Positions 14,718 to 22,990 of a stretch of 22,990 bases of DNA are shown here, one piece after another (position 1 is the first letter of the stretch; each line of letters opens with the position of its first letter). The notes under the pieces are model-generated. The model saw only the letters and a list, made by a program, of their open reading frames with translations, ran no database searches and had not been told where the DNA came from. The translations under genes and the position numbers were made by a program. Origin of the DNA: PUPG01 sp041686485 (lineage in GTDB: Bacteria > Bacteroidota > Bacteroidia > Bacteroidales > UBA7960); the NCBI GenBank assembly GCA_041686485.1, contig JAWLDT010000043.1, positions 1-22,990 of the forward strand, in the 5' to 3' direction.

Positions 14718-17516
14718 ATGAAAAGTGTTTTCAGGCCTAATTCGATGTTTTTTCTGTTGATTTCATTTGTATTGGTATATCTTTCCATGGCAAATCCCGG
14801 TCAATTTGAAGATTTTATTATAGAGGATGAAATCTGGACGTTACGTGAAAATAATGGCAGATCAATATGGACATCAGATATGTTGTCGGACCGATTCAAT
14901 ATACATCCTGACGGAGGTGGCGATAGCTATTGGACAGCACGATCGCCTGAAATGCATAAGCAGGCGGGATGGACCATCGAGCGTGTTCACAGCGGGAAAT
15001 TTTTCAACTATATGGGTGATCGCAGCCTGGCCCTGGATGCGGACGGAAACCCCCATATCGCCTATGGGGGCAAACATTTATACTATGCCTTGTATGATGG
15101 AACAGAATGGCATATTGATACAGTGGATGATTCGTGGGATGTTGGGTATTGCACGTCTTTGGCTTTTGATTCCGGGGGGTATCCACACATCAGCTATTAT
15201 GACCGGGACCCTAATGGCAATCTGAAATATGCTTATAGAAATGAAGCCGGCTGGCATATCCAGACAGTTGACAACAGCGACAATTCTTTGGGCTTATACA
15301 CGTCGTTGGCTATTGATGCAGACGACCATGTACATATCAGTTACAGTGATATAACCGATGGCAATTTGAAATACACCCACTGGGATGGTACGGAATGGCA
15401 GATAGAAACCATTGACAGTGAGGGGTTTGTTGGCGAGTTTACTTCCCTGGCATTGGACGAAGGTGGCGCACCACACATCAGTTATTTTGATTACACCAAC
15501 GGACATTTAAAATATGCCCGGTTACAGGCCGGTCAATGGCAGTTGCAAACCGTGGACGACAATGAATATGTAGGGTTGTATACATCTATTGCACTGGATC
15601 CGGGTGGTCATGCGCATATCAGCTATCTTGATTATTTACAGGGAAACCTGAAATATGCTACCTGGAATGGAAGCCAATGGGAGATCACGACTGTCGACAA
15701 CAGCGAATTTGCTGGGGTGTTCAGCTCCATTGCGCTGGATGCAAATGCCCATCCACACATTGCATATTACGAAGATGACGGAAAGAATCTGAAATATGCC
15801 CATTATACCGGGAGCGAATGGGAGGTTGAACGTTTGACGGAGGATGGGTCATGGCCCGGCGGACCCACTGATTCCGAGGGATACTACACATCCATTGCGT
15901 TGGATGCCATGGGACAACCTCATATCAGTCATTCGGGTCAGGGCGCTTTGCTTGGTTCGCGGTTTGGATTGCGGTACACCTATTACGACGGCTCTGAATG
16001 GCAAAGAGATAAAGTGGATTATGAGCTTATTTTTAGTCACACCTCTCTGGCTGTTGATAATACAAACAACCCTCATATCGCGTATATAAAATCGGATCGT
16101 AACATGGGATATACCAGGTGGGATGGAAGCCAATGGCATTATGAAAACTTAAGGCCTTCAGGCAATATTGTTCGACATGCAAGTGGTTCGGGCAGTTTTT
16201 TAGCCCTTGATGCAGACCAGAGACCTCACATAATAATCCAGGAAATGAAGAACCATCTGTGGCCAAATATGCCTTCTTATCCAGCCTTCATTTACACATG
16301 GTATGATGGCAGCATATGGAATGAAAATGTCTTGTATTCTTCGTCATTTAATTACCAAAGAAATATAGAAAGCAGTTCTATATCAATTGATGATCTTGAT
16401 CGTCCAAATATTTGTTTTTACGGATATTTAACTAATATGGCAGTATTTCCTCCTTCTACTTCATATTTTTTCAAATATATGTTTCGTGAAAACAATGAAT
16501 GGTTTTCTTCTGATATCGAAACCTCCTCGGGTATGGGAAAGGATCACTCTTTTGTTATTGACAGTGATGGATTACCCCAGGTAAGTTACACCTCTTATTC
16601 GTATTTACGGTATGCAACATTGGTTGAAGGTGGTTGGGATAAACAAATAATTCTTGAAGATTTGGGTTCTTATAATTCCATTAAAACTGACGCAAATGAT
16701 TTTCCACATATCAGCTTTCTGGGTTATGACCCTCAGCAGGACAACACTGCCCTCAAATACGCAAACTGGGATGGCAGCGAATGGCAGATAGGAATTGTCG
16801 ACAACATCGGGGATGTGGGTAAATATACCTCACTTGACTTTGATTCTAACGATTATCCACATATCAGTTACTATGACGAAACAAATGGTAACCTGAAATA
16901 TGCATATTGGGATGGAAGCCAATGGCAAATCGAAACAATAGATAGTTACAGGAATGTAGGATTGTACACATCACTCGCTCTTGACGCCAATGATAATCCG
17001 TACATCAGCTACTATGATGCCAGTTTCGGTGATCTCAAATATGCCACAAAAGCAGCAACCCCAACGGAATATACATTGACATTTGTTGTGGAGAATGCAT
17101 ACGGGGATCCCGTTGCCGATGCAGTGGTTACACTGGATGGCACGGAATATCCACCCGGCCAGTATGACTTCCCCGGTATGGAGCCCGGCACTTACCATTA
17201 CAGCGTTTCCAGGAATTGTTATCAAACATTCGAAGGCCAGGTTGCCATCACCAATACCAATAAGGTGGTTGCGGTTATCCTTGACAACAACCCGGGAGAT
17301 ACCAATGACGATGGGGTGGTGAATGTTTCGGATGTAATTGTCATAACCAATTTCTACATGGGGCAAATTTCCCAGCCTTTCTGTTTTGTCAACGCCGATG
17401 TCAACGCTGACGGCATCATCAATGTGCAGGATGTGATCGGTGCGGTCAATATTTTTATGGGACCCCGATCCGCAACAAGCGTGAACACAGATCAACAGGA
17501 AGTATTCAAACAATAA
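14718..17516 (+). CDS. Secreted repeat (beta-propeller-like) protein with C-terminal dockerin
   Basis: The 932-residue protein starts with a signal peptide (MKSVFRPNSMFFLLISFVLVYLSMANP). Residues about 95-775 consist of roughly 14 repeats of a 47-residue unit, of the form 'PHISYYD...NGNLKYA.WDGS.WQIETVD...VGLYTSLALDAND'. The count and four-strand pattern would suit two seven-bladed propellers. The blades in the middle (encoded about 16200-16700) are degenerate and AT-richer. Residues about 785-855 are a carboxypeptidase-regulatory-like beta domain ('YGDPVADAVVTLDGTEYPPG'). Residues 861-905 form a type I dockerin with calcium loops DTNDDGVVNVSD (861-872) and DVNADGIINVQD (894-905). The C-terminus has no T9SS sorting domain. 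The protease gene starts 33 bp later, so the two are very likely co-transcribed. The function is unknown; ligand or matrix binding through the propeller and docking through the dockerin are inferred. Confidence 0.85.
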   Translation: MKSVFRPNSMFFLLISFVLVYLSMANPGQFEDFIIEDEIWTLRENNGRSIWTSDMLSDRFNIHPDGGGDSYWTARSPEMHKQAGWTIERVHSGKFFNYMGDRSLALDADGNPHIAYGGKHLYYALYDGTEWHIDTVDDSWDVGYCTSLAFDSGGYPHISYYDRDPNGNLKYAYRNEAGWHIQTVDNSDNSLGLYTSLAIDADDHVHISYSDITDGNLKYTHWDGTEWQIETIDSEGFVGEFTSLALDEGGAPHISYFDYTNGHLKYARLQAGQWQLQTVDDNEYVGLYTSIALDPGGHAHISYLDYLQGNLKYATWNGSQWEITTVDNSEFAGVFSSIALDANAHPHIAYYEDDGKNLKYAHYTGSEWEVERLTEDGSWPGGPTDSEGYYTSIALDAMGQPHISHSGQGALLGSRFGLRYTYYDGSEWQRDKVDYELIFSHTSLAVDNTNNPHIAYIKSDRNMGYTRWDGSQWHYENLRPSGNIVRHASGSGSFLALDADQRPHIIIQEMKNHLWPNMPSYPAFIYTWYDGSIWNENVLYSSSFNYQRNIESSSISIDDLDRPNICFYGYLTNMAVFPPSTSYFFKYMFRENNEWFSSDIETSSGMGKDHSFVIDSDGLPQVSYTSYSYLRYATLVEGGWDKQIILEDLGSYNSIKTDANDFPHISFLGYDPQQDNTALKYANWDGSEWQIGIVDNIGDVGKYTSLDFDSNDYPHISYYDETNGNLKYAYWDGSQWQIETIDSYRNVGLYTSLALDANDNPYISYYDASFGDLKYATKAATPTEYTLTFVVENAYGDPVADAVVTLDGTEYPPGQYDFPGMEPGTYHYSVSRNCYQTFEGQVAITNTNKVVAVILDNNPGDTNDDGVVNVSDVIVITNFYMGQISQPFCFVNADVNADGIINVQDVIGAVNIFMGPRSATSVNTDQQEVFKQ

Positions 17517-17549
17517 TATTTTGCCACTTTTTATCAAAACCATCGCATC

Positions 17550-20500
17550 ATGATACGTATTGAACAAGGGTTCTTTTCTTTAAAAAAACTGATTTATGTG
17601 TTTGTTTTTGGGGTATTACTCCTGTTTGCCCCCACCCTCAATGCCCAGGATCTTCAGCAGCGCCAAAACCTGTTAAGACTTTCAGAGGAGTATAGCCAAC
17701 GTTTTGAGGCAAACAAGGCAGAAGCTGTCCGCATGGCAGATTCGCTGGGATTGTTTGTAAGAAAAGAGTTGGATAATTGGCGTGCTATTGAGCTTATGCG
17801 TTTTGAATACGGCATGCCGGTTTATTATACCACCCACAATGCTGAAGGAGCTGGCATTATCCATTCCGACAAACTCTATCCCGGGGGCAGTGCGGGCCTC
17901 AGCCTTACAGGTGCAGGACAGACCCTGGGGATTTGGGATGGAGGGAAGGTACGCAATACCCACCAGGAATTCATGATGGACGGAACTTCGCGGGTAACCC
18001 AGCGCGACGGGGCGACTTCCCTGAGCAACCACGCCACCCATGTTGCCGGAACCATGATCGCCGGAGGGGTGCAACCTGCGGCAAAGGGTATGTCGTATGA
18101 GGCCTTCCTGGATGCCTACGACTGGAACAATGATGAATCCGAAATGGCTAATGCAGCAGCAGATGGGCTGCAGGTATCCCAGCACTCCTATGGAATCCTG
18201 ACAGGATGGGTTTGGAATGATCCCGACTGGTATTGGTTTGGAGATGTAGATATAAGTGAAACCGAAGATTACAATTTTGGTTTTTATGATTACACCGCCT
18301 GGTCGTATGACTATATCTCCATCAATGCACCTGATTATCTGATTATCAAATCAGCCGGGAACGACCGGGGTGCTGGCCCCACACCAGGAACACAACACTA
18401 TGCGTGGATTGGCGAAAGTTGGCAGTTGAACTCAACCGTCCGTGAAATAAATGGCGGGGATGACGGATACGACTGTATTTCCCATGCGGGTGTAGCCAAA
18501 AACATTTTGTCTGTGGGTGCTATACACAGCAATGGAGACATGGCTTCGTTCAGTAGCTGGGGGCCCTCGGACGACGGCCGCGTAAAACCGGATATCGTTG
18601 CGAAGGGGGTGGATGTGTATTCTGCGGTGGCCACAGGAAACACCGCATATGATACCTATGGGGGAACGTCCATGGCAGGACCCATGATCAGTGGTTCCAT
18701 CGGGCTGCTTCTGGAGCACCAGGAAAACCTGTATCCAGGAACAGAACTACTGGCTTCTACAATGAAAGCACTGATCATCCACAGTGCAGACGATGAAATA
18801 AGTGGGGCACCGGGCCCGGACTATCGTTTTGGGTGGGGGCTTATGAATACCAGGAAGGCTGCCGGAATCATGGGGCAGAATGCCCAAAATGCGGGCATTC
18901 ATATTCATGAGATCACCCTGAACCAGGGAGAAGAGGTGTCCATGCCTGTTGTAGCCACCGGTGATGAGCCGTTACGCGCCACCATTGTCTGGACCGACGT
19001 CCCGGGAACTACCCCGGAACCTTCTTTGAATCCCTCTGACCCGATGCTGGTTAACGATCTGGATATGCGCATAGAAGATCCAACAAAAATTACCCATTAT
19101 CCCTATATTCTGGACCCGCAGTCACCTTCCTCTGATGCCACGACGGGCGACAATATTCGCGACAACGTTGAAATGGTACATATTGAAGCCCCCGTGGAAA
19201 ACCAGGTTTATACCATCACCATTAACCATAAAGGAAGCCTGCATGATGGCAACCAGGCCTTTTCGCTGATCATTACCGGCAACAAAACCGAGGGGCTACC
19301 GGTTGTTTCCACGGCAGGTATATCAGCCATTGGACAATCCACAGCTACCTCCGGAGGAAATGTAACCGATGAAGGCGAATCGGACGTAACAACCAGGGGC
19401 GTCATCTGGGGCACAAACCCAGGCCTTAATGTATTTAATTATGAAGAGATCACCATAGACGGAAGCGGCTCCGGGGAATTCACCAGCCAGCTTACCGGAC
19501 TGGTACCCGAAACTACCTACTACGTCAGGGCCTATGCCACCAACAGCACAGGCACAGCATACGGTGAAGAATTAACGTTCGCCACCCTTCCATTTGAAGA
19601 CATTACCCACACAGCCACCTTCAACGTGCACGACCTGCTCGACAATCCCATTGCCAATACAAAAATCACGGTTCAATCAGATGACGCCAAACAGTACACA
19701 CCGCTGCCTGAAAGACCAAAACAACGCGATCAGGCAGACACCAGGCCAATGCCCGAAGCAAGATCCCCGCATGCACTCAGGGTATCCCCTGTTTCTCCCG
19801 CAACCCTGTCGCCTGTTGCAAAAGTCAATGACGACGACGGGGAGTGGATACACTGGGACAGTGGGGAAAACACCAACGCAATTGGCACCAATGCAGCGGT
19901 AAATTTCAGTGTGGCCAGTCGCTGGTTCGAAGAAGACCTCAATGAATATGATGGCTGGGAAATAACCCACATCAGTTTTGTCCCCAGTTATGACAATGCC
20001 GATTATGTTATCCACATCTGGATCGGAGACGGGCTGTCGCCCGGCACTGTATACTCTCAACCCGTGTCCAGCCCGGAGATCGAAGAGTGGAACACCGTTG
20101 AACTAAATGAACCCTTTACCATTGATGCAGAACAAGGGATATGGTTCGGATATAATATTGACACACAGGGAGGGCTTCCTGCCGGCTGTGACAGCGGACC
20201 ACATGTTCCAGGCAGAGGAAACATGATCTATTTTAACCAGGAATGGTCAGAACTGACCGCCCTTAATCCAGATCTTACCTATAATTGGAATATTCATGCG
20301 TACGTTGTTCCCGCCGAAACAGATGATGTGGAAGTTATCATGTATACTGATGCAAACGGCCAGGCAATGGCCGACATTGCCGAAGGCCAGTATACCTATG
20401 TTGTTGAGAAAGAAGGGTACAACAGTGAAAGCGGCACTTTTATCCTGTCCGGGCAGGATAAAACCATTGAGGTGAGCCTGTCCGAAGTCATTACGCCCCC

Positions 20501-22990
20501 TTTTGGTCTGCTTGTCGAAACCGAAGGCCTGAACCCGGGCGAAGCCCTGTTTAGCTGGAATAATGAATTGGGTACAACCTTGTTTGAAGACTTTGAGATT
20601 GGTGAGATACCGGACGGTTGGGACCGGATTATTACCAGCACAGGTACAGAAGGCTCGGTCCCTTCCACATGGACGGTGAATGATTATTCATCTTCGGATA
20701 CGTCTCCCTTTGGCACTTATCATGCAGGATTGTGGTGGGATTACGGTCACCAGGACGAATGGCTGATCACCCCGGAAATAAGTATTGGCCCGGGCTATGA
20801 ACTTGAGTTCTGGTCAACGGTATTTCTTGGATCTACAAATGCCGACCATTATTATGTGAAGGTCTCCACCGATGGTGGTGATAGCTGGGCAGAACTTTGG
20901 GATGCTTCAGCCGAAAGTGGTGGATGGAATTATTATGACACTCCAATTGTGATTGACCTGAGCGACTATAGCGGCCAGCATGTGCATATTGCATTTAATG
21001 CGGTTGACGGACCCACCAATGATGGTTTATGGTATATATGGTTTATTGACAATGTGGCCGTTGGGCCTGAGGGCAATCGAACACCATTGGCATTAAATAG
21101 ATCTGAGAACAGTGGTTTTAATATTTTCCTGAACGAAAACCCGGTGACTGAAAACATTCAGGAAACACAATACCTGTTTACCGGTCTGCCGTCGGGCAAC
21201 CATACCGCCGGCGTGCAGTCAGTTTACAATACCGGCAGTTCAGAAATAGTGACCACCGATTTTGAAATATTATTAGGTGCTGATGAGGTTATGCTTCATG
21301 TAGCCATTCTGGATGAATTTGGGGAACCTGTCGAAGGCGCCGGTTTTGACATTGAGGATTTTGGCGAACATACTTCTGATGCCGGCGGAAATCTCTCGCT
21401 GTCAGTATCGCCCGGAACCTACAACTACACAGTAACAAAAACCGGATTCGAAACCTTTTCCGGGACCATTGCCATTACATCGGAACCTGTGCAGCAACTG
21501 GACATCAGCCTTACATACCTTCGTTTCGATGTCGCTTTGGATGTCAATATAGAAGAGGCAGGAAACGTTAGCGGCGGCGGTGAATACTATTACGGCGAAA
21601 CTGCAGAGATCAATGCTTATGCAAACGAGGGCTATTATTTCCTGCATTGGCTTGAAAACGATCAAATTATCAGCACTTCAGGGTCATATTCCTTTGCTGT
21701 GATTGAAAACAGGAATATTTCGGCAGTATTTGAAGAAATCCCGGAAAACAGTGTTGTGGATATTGACGGTAACGTCTATCCAACAGTGATCATTGGCAAC
21801 CAGGAGTGGATGGCTGAAAATCTGCGGGTTACCCGTGATGCCAACGGGAACGACATTACTTGCTATTGCTATGGTGACAGTGAAACAAACTGTGAGCTAT
21901 ACGGCGGACTTTACAATTGGAATACGGTAATGAACGGGGAGAGCAGTAGCAATAGCAACCCCAGCGGTGTGCAGGGGATATGCCCCGACGGATGGCATGT
22001 TCCCAGCGATACCGAGTGGGCGCAGTTGGTTAATTATGTTGTCTCACAGGGGTTTCCAAACGAGGAGGATAATCCCAATGGTGCAGGCAATGCGTTAAAG
22101 TCCTGCCGGCAAGTTGACTCACCTTTGGGTGGCGATTGTAATACCTCTGAGCATCCCCGCTGGGTTTCCCATGATACTCATTATGGCTTTGATGAGTTCG
22201 GATTTTCGGCTCTTCCAGGTGGCCGCCGTGGCCCCTATGGGCTTTTCGCCTACCTTGGTACGCAAGGCTACTGGTGGTCTTCTACGGAGTATTCGTCGGT
22301 GATCGCCTGGTCCAGGTATATTAAAAACAACATCGGTAATGTAAGAAAAGGCTACTACCTCGGTAAGTCGGACGGTTTTAGCCTACGTTGCCTCCGGGAT
22401 ATCGAAGACGAGCCCCCGGTCGGCGAAAACACCATGATCATTCACGACATCGATGCCTTTGCCGGCGAAATCATTACCGTTGAATTGGAGATCGTCAACG
22501 AAGATGAATTTGCGGGCTTCAACCTTGACATACCACTGCCTGCAGGCTTTGATTATATCGAAGGCAGTGCACAATTGTTCCGGGATGACGGCCATTTCTT
22601 CAATTTCTCCATTGTCGAAGGGAATATCGCACGCATGATCAGTGCAGCCATTCCCACCGCCCCATTTTTAGACAATGACGGTATCATTGCATCCTTCGAT
22701 CTGCAAACTCCCGACGAAGAGGGAACCTATGTGTTGAATATCGTAGATGCTGTGATTGCCGATGCCCAGGGCAACGACATTATGACCGGTGCCGAACCCG
22801 GTACCGTTACCCTGGAGGAAACAGTTGTTGAAGAGTACACCCTGACGGTGACCATCGTGGGCAGCGGCATGGTGGAGGTGGATGGCGCCCAGTATACCAC
22901 ACCTGTTACCGTGGAAGAAGGTACTGCTCTGAGCCTGGAAGCCATCGCCGAAGAAGGCTGGGAGTTCGATGGCTGGTCGGGTGACCTCAC
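17550..22990 (+). CDS. Giant secreted subtilisin-like (S8) protease with adhesion modules and a cohesin-like domain, partial
   Basis: The frame is open from the ATG at 17550 to the right edge, 1,813 codons without a stop. A signal peptide (cleavage near A32) is followed by an S8 peptidase with D130 ('GIWDGGKVR'), H161 ('NHATHVAGT'), oxyanion N271 ('KSAGNDRG') and S374 ('GTSMAGP'), then a beta-sandwich to about 580. Next come a fibronectin-III-like domain (580-679), a Pro/Arg-rich linker (716-760), a beta domain (760-917), a carboxypeptidase-regulatory-like piece (927-981), a choice-of-anchor-J/MAM-like domain (1011-1172), a second regulatory-like piece and an InlB-type repeat (1249-1397), a Fib_succ_major-like domain (1404-1617; 'NQEWMAENLRV', 'CPDGWHVPSDTEW', 'YWWSSTEYS'), a cohesin-like domain (1628-1758) and the start of another InlB-type repeat. 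The triad is intact, so it should be an active extracellular protease. A T9SS signal would be expected beyond the edge. Confidence 0.88.
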   Translation, partial: MIRIEQGFFSLKKLIYVFVFGVLLLFAPTLNAQDLQQRQNLLRLSEEYSQRFEANKAEAVRMADSLGLFVRKELDNWRAIELMRFEYGMPVYYTTHNAEGAGIIHSDKLYPGGSAGLSLTGAGQTLGIWDGGKVRNTHQEFMMDGTSRVTQRDGATSLSNHATHVAGTMIAGGVQPAAKGMSYEAFLDAYDWNNDESEMANAAADGLQVSQHSYGILTGWVWNDPDWYWFGDVDISETEDYNFGFYDYTAWSYDYISINAPDYLIIKSAGNDRGAGPTPGTQHYAWIGESWQLNSTVREINGGDDGYDCISHAGVAKNILSVGAIHSNGDMASFSSWGPSDDGRVKPDIVAKGVDVYSAVATGNTAYDTYGGTSMAGPMISGSIGLLLEHQENLYPGTELLASTMKALIIHSADDEISGAPGPDYRFGWGLMNTRKAAGIMGQNAQNAGIHIHEITLNQGEEVSMPVVATGDEPLRATIVWTDVPGTTPEPSLNPSDPMLVNDLDMRIEDPTKITHYPYILDPQSPSSDATTGDNIRDNVEMVHIEAPVENQVYTITINHKGSLHDGNQAFSLIITGNKTEGLPVVSTAGISAIGQSTATSGGNVTDEGESDVTTRGVIWGTNPGLNVFNYEEITIDGSGSGEFTSQLTGLVPETTYYVRAYATNSTGTAYGEELTFATLPFEDITHTATFNVHDLLDNPIANTKITVQSDDAKQYTPLPERPKQRDQADTRPMPEARSPHALRVSPVSPATLSPVAKVNDDDGEWIHWDSGENTNAIGTNAAVNFSVASRWFEEDLNEYDGWEITHISFVPSYDNADYVIHIWIGDGLSPGTVYSQPVSSPEIEEWNTVELNEPFTIDAEQGIWFGYNIDTQGGLPAGCDSGPHVPGRGNMIYFNQEWSELTALNPDLTYNWNIHAYVVPAETDDVEVIMYTDANGQAMADIAEGQYTYVVEKEGYNSESGTFILSGQDKTIEVSLSEVITPPFGLLVETEGLNPGEALFSWNNELGTTLFEDFEIGEIPDGWDRIITSTGTEGSVPSTWTVNDYSSSDTSPFGTYHAGLWWDYGHQDEWLITPEISIGPGYELEFWSTVFLGSTNADHYYVKVSTDGGDSWAELWDASAESGGWNYYDTPIVIDLSDYSGQHVHIAFNAVDGPTNDGLWYIWFIDNVAVGPEGNRTPLALNRSENSGFNIFLNENPVTENIQETQYLFTGLPSGNHTAGVQSVYNTGSSEIVTTDFEILLGADEVMLHVAILDEFGEPVEGAGFDIEDFGEHTSDAGGNLSLSVSPGTYNYTVTKTGFETFSGTIAITSEPVQQLDISLTYLRFDVALDVNIEEAGNVSGGGEYYYGETAEINAYANEGYYFLHWLENDQIISTSGSYSFAVIENRNISAVFEEIPENSVVDIDGNVYPTVIIGNQEWMAENLRVTRDANGNDITCYCYGDSETNCELYGGLYNWNTVMNGESSSNSNPSGVQGICPDGWHVPSDTEWAQLVNYVVSQGFPNEEDNPNGAGNALKSCRQVDSPLGGDCNTSEHPRWVSHDTHYGFDEFGFSALPGGRRGPYGLFAYLGTQGYWWSSTEYSSVIAWSRYIKNNIGNVRKGYYLGKSDGFSLRCLRDIEDEPPVGENTMIIHDIDAFAGEIITVELEIVNEDEFAGFNLDIPLPAGFDYIEGSAQLFRDDGHFFNFSIVEGNIARMISAAIPTAPFLDNDGIIASFDLQTPDEEGTYVLNIVDAVIADAQGNDIMTGAEPGTVTLEETVVEEYTLTVTIVGSGMVEVDGAQYTTPVTVEEGTALSLEAIAEEGWEFDGWSGDL

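Noticed and set aside
15100..17050. Possible CRISPR or DNA satellite because of periodic repeats of about 141 bp
   Set aside because: The repeats are protein repeats in one open frame with synonymous differences, with no conserved repeat/spacer structure.
16971..17567. 198-codon minus-strand frame opposite the dockerin end of the propeller gene
   Set aside because: It arises from the antisense of repeated Asp/Asn-Ile-Val codons in the dockerin; no signal peptide or domain.
17682..18185. 167-codon minus-strand frame opposite the protease catalytic domain
   Set aside because: The plus strand has the Asp and His of the S8 triad here, so the minus frame is not a gene.
17550..22990. Possible frameshift or split in the long protease gene
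   Set aside because: I read the frame codon by codon from the catalytic domain (about 18300) to the Fib_succ_major-like start (about 21790) and from about 22380 to the right edge, and checked phase across the rest; no stop or phase change was found, and domain motifs stay in one frame.

Overview
The window looks like a chromosome segment of a Bacteroidota member, most likely a Bacteroidales/Marinilabiliales-type organism. The evidence is a type IX secretion (T9SS) C-terminal sorting domain, large multi-domain secreted proteins with dockerin-like, cohesin-like and Fibrobacter-major-paralogue-type domains, promoter boxes of the Bacteroidota form TAnnTTTG, and start codons that mostly lack a clear purine-rich ribosome binding site. 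No species can be named from the sequence alone.

Layout, left to right. (1) 1-222, minus: the N-terminus of a GhrA-like 2-hydroxyacid dehydrogenase, cut by the window edge. (2) 391-4046, minus: a secreted T9SS-sorted protein preceded by a small secreted protein that is almost entirely a dockerin-like module. (3) 4375-5028, minus: an orphan NarL/FixJ response regulator. (4) 5327-8115, plus: a rhodanese-like lipoprotein followed by an arsenic resistance operon (HesB/IscA-like protein, ArsR-type repressor, thioredoxin-type arsenate reductase, Acr3 arsenite efflux permease), with a promoter that overlaps two ACGT-type dyads. (5) 8160-12444, minus: an ATP-grasp ligase-like protein, a CocE/NonD (S15-type) hydrolase and an OsmC-fusion-type alpha/beta hydrolase, a possible small-molecule amide or ester module. 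(6) 12640-13869, minus: a CPA2-type cation/proton antiporter. (7) 13870-14717: a gene-poor stretch with several palindromic repeats and a very good Bacteroidota promoter. (8) 14718-22990, plus: a two-gene unit of a 932-residue repeat (beta-propeller-like) protein ending in a dockerin, and a subtilisin-family protease of more than 1,813 residues. The protease carries fibronectin-like, choice-of-anchor-J-like, InlB-type, Fib_succ_major-like and cohesin-like modules and runs off the right edge.

How the parts fit. The arsenic operon is a coherent detoxification pathway: sense with ArsR, reduce arsenate with ArsC, export arsenite with Acr3. Its unusual addition is a vicinal-cysteine HesB-like protein as first gene. 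The most speculative and potentially most interesting theme is extracellular: a cohesin-like domain in the protease gene lies next to a dockerin-bearing propeller protein, and a second dockerin-like protein is encoded about 11 kb away, which raises the possibility of a non-cellulosomal protein assembly on the cell surface. No tRNA, rRNA, CRISPR array, transposase or integrase was seen.
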